Shown piece after piece: positions 56,303 to 64,000 of a stretch of 64,000 nucleotides of DNA. The translations under genes and the position numbers were made by a program. The DNA is taken from the NCBI GenBank assembly GCA_030015575.1, contig JASDDO010000019.1, positions 516,308,986 through 516,372,985 on the forward strand. The letters are read 5' to 3'. Every line of letters begins with the position of its first letter. The first letter of the stretch is position 1. The stretch is from Agapanthus africanus (Eukaryota; Streptophyta; Magnoliopsida; Asparagales; Amaryllidaceae). The notes under the pieces are model-generated. The model saw nothing but the letters and a program-made list of their open reading frames with translations. It was not told the origin of the DNA and did no database searches.

Positions 56303-58508
56303 TGTTAGTTATATGTATGCCCTAGAGGCCATTACTATACATAGGATGTATATTGTAGTGGATGCTTGGACATATATAGGGAGGACTTTCTTGCTCGACA
56401 TGATAGTATGCTATCTGGTTGATCTTTACCTTAACGTGTACACTGATTGTCTCTTTGTTACATGTTGGTAAAGCCCTTAGGATGTGTACTTGACTACCTG
56501 GACTATGATGTGGATCATACTAGTGGGGACATGGTAGTCCATAAGTACATCCTTCAAAGTCCCTAGTCGTGGGTGTATCGAGATGGGGCATCGATATACC
56601 AGAGTAGACTAGCGTATACCTTCTCGACCCATACAGATGGGCGATGGATGATCCCATATCCATTGGTGTTTGACATCAGAGATGATATACGGGTGCTCAG
56701 TGGAGACTGGGTACACTGGACGGACTCGCCGAGAACTCCCAGATGGTATTATACCTTACGTCAGATGGCAGTTCTCTGGTGACACTGGTACAGAGTAGTC
56801 TGTTGACCCGAGATCGTCATGGAGTCTTGTGTGGTTCCCACTGTGCTTTGATTTCCATCTTACCACGTCCAAGAGGGCGTGCAAAACGGTGGTTTTTGGG
56901 TACAGTCCCGAATCACATGGAGGCAATGAGCGATAGGAGGGGATTCGTCTCTCCCGGTATAGGGAGTTGATGTTGCGCTGTGTTCGATTGGCTATAACTG
57001 GAAATCCCTGGCCAGGGTTGCTGAGATTTACTGGTAAGTGTTACCAGTAGTTTCTCGAACTGTTATAGGCCTCATATCGACACGACTTATCGAGCTATTG
57101 GGGTCTGACGTTTACCACCCCTAGGCGAGATATGCGACATATCAGACGACGAGACCGGACTGTACGGTAGTGTTACTGGTTGGATTCACTGGAGTGTGAG
57201 CGGGCTTGCTCGTCGATCTTCTGATCGCTCAATACACGGGTGGCCGTTACGTTTAGCAGACCGCTTGCGGCTTGTGGGTGTTTGATATGATCATCATCTG
57301 CTGCCGACGTATTGACGAGTTTTTAGAGTCCTACACAGAGGTTTTCTGGCTCAAGCGAAACGAAATAGGAGCGCATATGAGATATGTGCAGGACCGAGAA
57401 TAATGCGTGTATGTGATACCGTATTCCATTCTCGCGATGAATGTATCGATTGGTTGTATGCAATATAACCTAGTTATCGATTCAAGGATTGATTCGATAA
57501 GCCGATACATGAGATACTAGTTGGTTATATGCGATATGACCGGATCGTTAAATCAAGTGTTGATTTAATGATTTAATGTATAATTATATATTTGATATAT
57601 TACTTTGCATTAACTAGTATTGGTTCATTTTAAAGGGATTTTCTCACTTGTTGTGCACAATGTATATGTGATATACTTTTGTACACAAGTTTGTGTCATG
57701 TTTGATGATACAAGCTAACTTGAATTTGTGTAAAGTTTAAACCATGGTTGTGTAATGGTTAGGGTTTTCTTTTTCTTTATCATTTATTTATTTTGTTTAT
57801 TTATTTTGCAAAATAAATGAATGGTGGCTTTCTTTGGATGCTAGTTGAAGCTTCATGAAACTTTGACTAAGTGACCATATTTGTCTCATGCTTAACCCTA
57901 ACCATTCCACTAAACCCTAGTTCATTCTCTACACTTGACCATGGTTGTATTATGATAAGTATTCATTTATTTTCTATTTTGAATATAACTTAATATAATA
58001 TATTCATCTTCTTCTTCTTCTAAAAAGAGAAAAAAACCTAGTTTCCATCAATGGTGATTGATGAAAAAGAGTGAGAAATCCAAATCTAAAGTGAACCCAC
58101 CTCCTATTTCTTCATCCTCTACCTCTTGCCAAGTAGTATAGGGTGTTTCCTTCACAAGTTTTCATGGCTTGGTGAAGGTGGAGCTTGATCTAGTGATGCC
58201 TCGACGTAGATCATCTTCGGCATCGTAGTCGATGACCTAGCCCGTCCATTCTCCGATGAAGCCGATGCTAGAGCCCGGGATGCGATGATCGCAGCGAGGA
58301 GACATCATCACGGAGCTATGGAGGTGGAGCACCTGATCTACAAAGGTTGTATTTCCGTTCAACTCTTAGTTAAATTGTTAACTTGTTGCATGTGTTCGCC
58401 TAAAATCTAGTTAACGATCCGTATTAGGGTTTCTCGGCACCCGTAAAATTTGAAATTGGCATGGTTGATGCCTTGCGAGACCTCATTTGTGTGCCTAGGA
58501 ACCCTACA
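56303..58508 (+). repeat. copia-2 3' LTR
   Basis: TGTTAG to CCTACA, about 99% like the 5' copy by eye. Confidence 0.92.
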
Positions 58509-58513
58509 TCTTC
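58509..58513. repeat. copia-2 target site duplication, right copy
   Basis: TCTTC, identical to 47937-47941. Confidence 0.93.
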
Positions 58514-60119
58514 ATCGGTAATTGCCATGTCACGTACACCTTAGAAAATATTATTGCTTGACTTAGCTTGTTAGTTAGTAATTTGACATGATATTAGTGT
58601 ACCTGCCTTATACGCCCGCTTAACATTGTAGTTATTGCTTGTCACTTCATGCATACTGTTTTTCATTGTTATGTCTATATTCATGGTTTTACATGCTATT
58701 GATGATTTGGATTCGGATTTCCATGAAATTTTCTGGATTTGGGGGGAAAACCGCAAAACTTATATAAACTGATTTCTCTCTTTTTAAATAAAAAGTACGG
58801 TTTTTCCCTTGATGTATGAGTCGTCCACCATGAGTTTGCTGATGGATTTCGAGACCCGATTCGAGGAGACGGATGAACCGTTTCGGGTACATGGTGGACC
58901 CGGTAAGGTACCCCGGGGCAAGAAGCGCGTGATGATGACGATGTGAGCCTGGCAGGGGAGCACTACCTACCGGTGATTTTACCTGACGCGTCGAATATCC
59001 GGAGGATACCGTCGTGGTCTTGAGATGGATGGTAGGGGCCGGTCTGGACTGACGGTGCCCTAGATATTGTGATTGAGACATTGAGATTTTGAGGTATTGA
59101 GGTACAGAGATTGTGACACAGAGATATCGAGATATTTGGATACTTGTTTTGTGTCGATGCTGGGCACTGTCTTATGCTGATTTCATTTATGGTACCTCCT
59201 ATTTTAAAATACAGAAATCTCACTGATTTATGAAAGTAGCTTTATTCAGTACATGCATTCTGTTTCATGCATTCATACATCATCCATATGATATATTGCT
59301 ACCTGAGGCACTGACACGGGCCCATGAGATTACACTCGGGTTAGATATTTACCCTAATCATTGTTAGGCTGCATGTTATATATATTTGAGGATATATTGA
59401 TCGTATGACCTAGGATTGCGTCATGCATGCGGTTTCTGTTCGTAGATGTTTTTCTACTCACGAGTTGGCAACTCACCCCCGTTGTGCCACAGTTTCTTGC
59501 AGGTTTTGCCGTACAGGTTTCATTACGGCTTTGCTGGCACTACTTCTTTCGGGTGACTTGCTAGTAGGTGGGTTTATTTGTATCGTACCCATCATTATAC
59601 ATTGTATATTATTATTCAGTTGTATCTAGTAAATTCCATCAACCAAACATGTATTTATTTTGAGATAGAGACCAGTGATGTTACTTTTTCGACCTTAGAG
59701 TCGCGCGTTATATTTCTGTGGATTTCTTGTGGTTTTGAGTTTCCTTTTGAGTTTTGATCCTCGCCCTTGGCGTTGTATATTATATTGCTTGTGTGGTTGT
59801 GACCGTCGATTGACGAAGAGCTAGCTCCCGCTTGGGGATGCCTTTTTATTGATTTCGTATACTATTCATGTTGTATCCCGTTTGGGAGCCAGTATTTACA
59901 AAGGGGACTTTGCCGAAATTTTCAGGAAATACTTGATGTTTTTAAAACCGCATAACTCGGCTTATGCTATTAAAACTACTTGATTTTAAATTGGTTTTCC
60001 TTCACTCTACTACTTATCTTGGCTTGGATTTCTGGGGTTTCGGTTTACTTAGATTACGTACGCCTCGAGACGTTCGTAGTTTAAGTGCCGGTCTTGTTCC
60101 GTACTTTCGGGACGTGACA
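58514..60119 (+). repeat. gypsy-B LTR2, second part
   Basis: Resumes at ATCGGTAATTGCC, matching LTR1 from 40613, and ends GGGACGTGACA at 60119. Confidence 0.92.
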
Positions 60120-60123
60120 AAGT

Positions 60124-60135
60124 TGGTATCAGAGC
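60124..60135 (+). promoter_or_regulatory. gypsy-B primer-binding site 2
   Basis: TGGTATCAGAGC four bases after LTR2. A 3' LTR should not be followed by a primer site, so LTR2 also served as a 5' LTR. Confidence 0.9.
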
Positions 60136-60574
60136 ATTAGGTTTTACCTTCGGAGCGTAGGATGACCCTTGGTTGATGGAATATGTGACTAAAGTAGAGT
60201 GACGTACCGTGGGTATGTTCCGCGGCATACTTACGACACGCCACTCCACTTAAGGAGCCTTAGGATGTACATTTCTTTGCTCAGTATTATATTCATTCCT
60301 GATCTAGCTTCCTCAGTACCAGTTATGGTTTTGCTGCCATGATTAAAGGCAGGGAGAGCTACGGCTAGAGTTGCGGTCAGCACGAGCTCGTCACGAACGA
60401 GGACTGACCAGGGCGTAATTCCGGCGACACACGATTGCGGAGATGTGTCTTTTTACTGTGTTTCCGCGCCACGAGCGTTTGGCGGATCGCCTTTATGAGG
60501 TTACTCGGATGTGCTGATCGACACCAGAGGATCGAGCCAATGATATAGGCCTTTATGAGGTTACTCGGATGTGC
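60136..60574 (+). repeat. gypsy-B truncated second interior with duplicated end
   Basis: Copies 42231-42645 and then ends with a 26-base repeat (GCCTTTATGAGGTT then ACTCGGATGTGC) at 60549-60574, a second copy of 60489-60514. Beyond it the sequence changes to gypsy-A LTR. Confidence 0.85.
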
Positions 60575-60826
60575 CTTATATGGATTCTTTGTGTAAATTC
60601 TAGATTCCAAGGCGGGTACGTTGGACGCCGCAAATAAAGAGAAGCAAGTGGTCGGGTACGCTTAGCACGAGACCAGGTGAGTAGATTTAACATCTACGGG
60701 GAAATCGCCCGTATGGCGTTAAGCGTCAGGGCGTGATAGGGTATTTAGTCATAGATGTTTATATGTACTATTGTAGCGTACCTTCCTTATTGCATATAGA
60801 AATGGTAGTTATAGAACACTGCACTG

Positions 60827-60885
60827 TCATTAACGGTTCAAGCTGCACGAGCACTATTTGCATGTTACACTCACACCGTTAGTGA
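60827..60885 (+). promoter_or_regulatory. Conserved LTR hairpin, gypsy-A version
   Basis: TCATTAACGGT (60827-60837) and ACCGTTAGTGA (60875-60885) pair over 11 positions with one G-T, followed by TTGCCATGACACTCGCAC, the same position as in gypsy-B. Confidence 0.65.
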
Positions 60886-60964
60886 TTGCCATGACACTCG
60901 CACTATAGGATTGCTACGAATTATATATCGTCTTGATTACCGCATCATTGATGATTGTCATGAT

Positions 60965-61812
60965 TTTGTCGCATATCGGCATATATACACATATATTGAT
61001 ATCTTCATACGTGCGCACATGCACACTGTATATTCATACTAGTGCACACATATATTGATATCTTCATACTTGCGCACATGCACACTGTATATTCATACTA
61101 GTGCATACATATATTGATATCTTCATACTTGCGCACATGCACACTGTATATTCATACTAGTGCATACATATATTGATATCTTCATACTTGCGCACATGCA
61201 CACTATATATTCATACTAGTACATACATATATTGATATCTTCATATTTGCGCACATGCACACTGTATATTCATACTACCGCACACATATATTGATATCTC
61301 CATACTTGCGCACATGCACACTGTATATTCATAGTAGTGCATATATTATTTGATATATCCATACTTGCTCACATGCACACTGTATATTCATACTAGTGCA
61401 CACATATATTGATATCTCCATACTTGCGCACATGCACACTGTATATTCATACTAGTGCACACATATATTGACATCTTCATACTTGCGCACATGCATACTG
61501 TATATTCATACTAGTGCACACATATATTGATATCTTCATACTTGCGCACATGCACACTGTATATTCATACTAGTGCACACATATATTGATATCTTCATAT
61601 TTGCGCACATGCACATTATATATTCATAGTAGTGCACATATTATTTGATATATCCATACTTGCGCACATGCACACTGTATATTCATATTAGTGCATACAT
61701 CTTTGATATATCCATACTTGCGCACATGCACACCGTACATTCATATTAGTGCATACATTCATTGATATATCCCTACTTGCGCACATGCACATTGTATATT
61801 CATAGTAGTGCT
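60965..61812. repeat. 59-bp tandem array, about 14 units
   Basis: Unit: ACACATATATTGATATCTTC, then ATACTTGCGCACATGCACAC, then TGTATATTCATACTAGTGC. The shared GCACATGCACA word recurs every 58-59 bases from about 61014 to 61787. Outer units are more diverged, as in an array homogenised from the centre. Confidence 0.9.
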
Positions 61813-61821
61813 ACACTCATA

Positions 61822-63992
61822 AGTTAGTTATATGTATGCGCTAGAGGCCATTACTGTATATACGATGTATATTGTAATGGATGCTTGGACATATATAGGG
61901 AGGACTTTCTTGCTCGACATGATAGTACGCTATCTGGTTGTACTTTATCTTAACATGTACTCTGATTGTCTCTATATTACATGTTGATAAAGCCCTTAGG
62001 ATATGTACTCGACTACTGGGACTATGATGAGATCATACTAGTGGGGCCACGGTAGTCGATGAGTACATCCTGTAACTGTTCCTAGTCGAGGGTGTATCGA
62101 GACAGGGCATCGATACACCAGAGTAGACTAGCGTATACGTGTCTTGACCCATATGATGGGCGATGGATGATCCCATATCCATCGGTGTTTGACATCAAGG
62201 ATGGTGTACGGGTGCTCAGTAGAGACTGGGTACACTGGACGGACTCGCCGAGAACTCCCAGATGGTATTATACCTCACGTCAGATGGCAGTTCTCCGGTG
62301 ACACTGGTACAGAGTAGTCTGTTGACCCGAGATCGTCATAGAGTCTTGTGTGATTCCCACTGTGCTTTGATTTCCATCCTACCACGTCCAAGAGGGCATG
62401 CAAAAAGGTGGCTTTTGGGTACAGCCCCGAATCACATGGAGGCAATGAGCGATAGGAGGGGACTCGTCTCTCCCGGTATAGGGAGTTGATGTTGCGCTGT
62501 GTTCGATTGGCTATAACCGGAAATCCCTGGCCAGGGTTGCTGAGATTTACTGGTAAGTGTTATCAGTAGTTTCTCGAACTGTTATAGACCATATATCGAC
62601 AAGACTTATCGAGCTACTGTGGTCTGACGTTTACCACCCCTAGGCGAGATATGCGACATATCAGACGATGAGACCGGACTGTACTGGAGTGTTACTGTTT
62701 GGATTCACAAGAGAATGTACAGGCTTGCTTGTTGATCTTCTGAGCGCTCAATACCTGGGTGGCTGTTACGTTTAGCTGACCGCTTGCAGCTTATGGGTGT
62801 TTGATATGATCATCACCTACTGCCGGCGTATTGACGATTCTTTAGAGTCCTACACAGAGGTTTCTGGGCTCAGGCGAAACGGAGTAGGGGCACATATGTG
62901 ATATGTGCGGGACCGAGGATAATGCGATATGAGATACCGTATTCTATTCTCGCGATATATGATATCAGCCGGGTCATCGGATCATGTGTTGATTCGATGA
63001 ATCGGTATGGATAAATATTAGTCGGTTATATGCGATATAGCCGGATTGTCGGATCAAGTGTTGATTTGATAATTTAATGTAATATAATATATATGATATA
63101 TTAAATTGCATTAACTAATATTAGCTCACTAAAAGATTCTTTTTCTCACTCGGGTAATACATTGATATATATGCGATATATGTTAATTGTATTATTTTAT
63201 TTGGTTACAATAAATATTATATATGTGATATATAATATTGTAACATGATATGATAACTAATGCAACATGTTTAGTAAAGATTAAACAAGATTAGGGTTTG
63301 ATTTGGGTTAATGCTTTCTAGATGATTCTAGAAGGTTTAGTTTTGTTTTGTGAAAGATATTTTGTTATGACTCATTTCTTAACCTAACCCAAACCCTTGC
63401 CTTGGTTAATTCTCTACAATGGTTTAGACAACCATGGTTGCATTATTGATCATTATCTTCTTTGCATTATTCATCACAAAAGGAATTCTATCATAATTCA
63501 TCATCTTCTTCCTTCTTCTTTCTTCAAGGAAAAAGCTTACTAGCTTTTTTCCAAGTGATGAATATATGTGAGAAAAAGATAAATAAAGAGAGCAAAAATA
63601 CTACTTCATCATCCTCATCTTCCCTTGCCCTTTAGATGAGAGTGTTCACTCAATTTTAGTGAGTGTTAGCTTGTGTTAATGAAACTTCAAGGTAGATCAT
63701 CTTTGTATCGAAGATCAGAAGCAAGACTGCATCTTTCTCTTCGTGGAACCTCTCGAGAGTCCGGAACACGATGATCGCAGCGAAGGGACCTCAACACGGA
63801 GCTTTAAAAGTGAAGGACCGGATCTACAAAGGTTGTAATCCCTCTCACTTACTGTTAAACTGTTTAGCATGTTAGTTTTCGCCTAACCTCTAGTTTAAAG
63901 ATCCGGCTTCGGGTTGTTCGGCACGGCTAATTTTTTAATCGGGCATGGTTGATGCCTCGTAGAACCTTATGAGCGTGCCTAGCAACCCTACA
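61822..63992 (+). repeat. copia-3 5' LTR
   Basis: Begins AGTTAGTTATATG (first base changed from the usual TGTTAG) and ends CCTACA, 2,171 bases. It is the most diverged of the three near-complete copia LTRs. It carries the hairpin chain with TAATACA/TGTATTA at 63155-63194. Confidence 0.88.
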
Positions 63993-63993
63993 G

Positions 63994-64000
63994 TGGTATC
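63994..64000 (+). promoter_or_regulatory. copia-3 primer-binding site, cut by window end
   Basis: TGGTATC, the first seven bases of the usual site, one base after the LTR. It shows that a further element interior follows outside the window. Confidence 0.85.

Larger units (their letters stand above)
47942..58508 (+). mobile_element. copia-2: second Angela/Tork-like element, decayed
   Basis: LTRs 47942-50146 (2,205 bases) and 56303-58508 (2,206 bases), a primer site, broken protease-integrase-RT-RNase H, a polypurine tract and a 5-bp target duplication. Same family as copia-1 but a distinct subfamily (LTRs perhaps 85-90% alike by eye). It has a 220-base extra segment with a second primer site. 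Confidence 0.93.
37521..60574 (+). mobile_element. gypsy-B: non-autonomous Tekay-like element, LTR-internal-LTR-truncated internal
   Basis: LTR1 37521-42214, primer site, a 2.6-kb interior, polypurine tract, LTR2 (44851-47941 plus 58514-60119, split by copia-2), then a second primer site and 455 bases of interior cut off at 60574. The two LTRs are 4.69-4.70 kb and about 99% alike by eye. The interior has no pol. LTR and leader blocks match gypsy-1, so the same machinery could have moved both. The left five bases TAAAA (37516-37520) may be the target site; the right one is lost with the deletion. Confidence 0.85.
60575..61821 (+). repeat. gypsy-A LTR, second part
   Basis: From about 60655, CCAGGTGAGTAGATTTAAC and ATCTACGGGGA align with gypsy-B LTR around 39297-39322, and 60811-60910 aligns with the conserved hairpin region. 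The part equivalent to gypsy-B LTR positions about 38400-39200 is missing. That this is the same LTR as 36947-37520 is inferred from order and orientation. Confidence 0.65.

Noticed and set aside
60965..61812. CRISPR-like array
   Set aside because: Units are contiguous without unique spacers and the context is a plant LTR; it is a tandem satellite.

Overview
The window looks like a gene-poor, repeat-rich stretch of a flowering-plant nuclear genome. I found no intact host gene, tRNA gene, rRNA gene or prokaryotic-type operon. Almost every base can be assigned to long terminal repeat (LTR) retrotransposons inserted into one another. Evidence for a plant: Ty3/gypsy chromovirus gag-pol of the Tekay/Del type, Ty1/copia elements whose LTR start and TGGTATCAGAGC primer-binding site match the Angela/Tork group, a Tat-like element with an antisense extra gene, and a plant mobile domain (PMD) protein with GT-AG introns. 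I cannot name the species.

Layout. (1) 1-18575, minus strand: gypsy-1, a Tekay-like element with a recognisable full-domain gag-pol broken by three in-frame stops. Its 5' LTR (5104-5330 plus 15743-18575) is split by copia-1 (5331-15737, 5-bp target duplication TTTTC). (2) 18576-36521, minus strand: a large Tat-like, gag-only (TR-GAG-like) element. Gypsy-1 landed in its 3' LTR. It carries a decayed, triplicated-knuckle gag at 34.1-29.9 kb, a 4-kb zone of complex tandem and hairpin repeats at 25.9-29.9 kb, and an intron-containing PMD-like gene on the opposite strand at 20.9-25.7 kb. (3) 36522-36946: a diverged copia LTR fragment into which the Tat-like element and gypsy-A both inserted. (4) 36947-37520 and 60575-61821: pieces of gypsy-A's LTR, the second holding a 59-bp satellite array. 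(5) 37521-60574: gypsy-B, a non-autonomous Tekay-like element with 4.69-kb LTRs and a 2.6-kb almost non-coding interior, arranged LTR-internal-LTR-truncated internal. Its second LTR is split by copia-2 (47942-58508, target duplication TCTTC). (6) 61822-63992: the 5' LTR of a third copia element running off the window.

How the parts relate. Gypsy-1 is the only element with recognisable gypsy reverse transcriptase and integrase. Gypsy-B shares its LTR features and primer site and would have depended on such a relative. The Tat-like element has gag but no pol. The copia copies retain recognisable but frameshifted protease, integrase, RT and RNase H remnants and no recognisable gag. Every insertion visible here landed in an LTR.

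Most interesting signals: dense chains of short inverted repeats in the Tat-like LTR and the region beside it; three ordered copies of a six-hairpin cassette (25.90, 28.95 and 29.30 kb); a hairpin that covaries among three Tekay-like LTRs; a covarying hairpin chain in the copia LTRs; a triplet repeat that has changed in concert between two copia copies; and a coding-like segment shared between gypsy-B and the copia interiors. All alignments and counts were done by eye.
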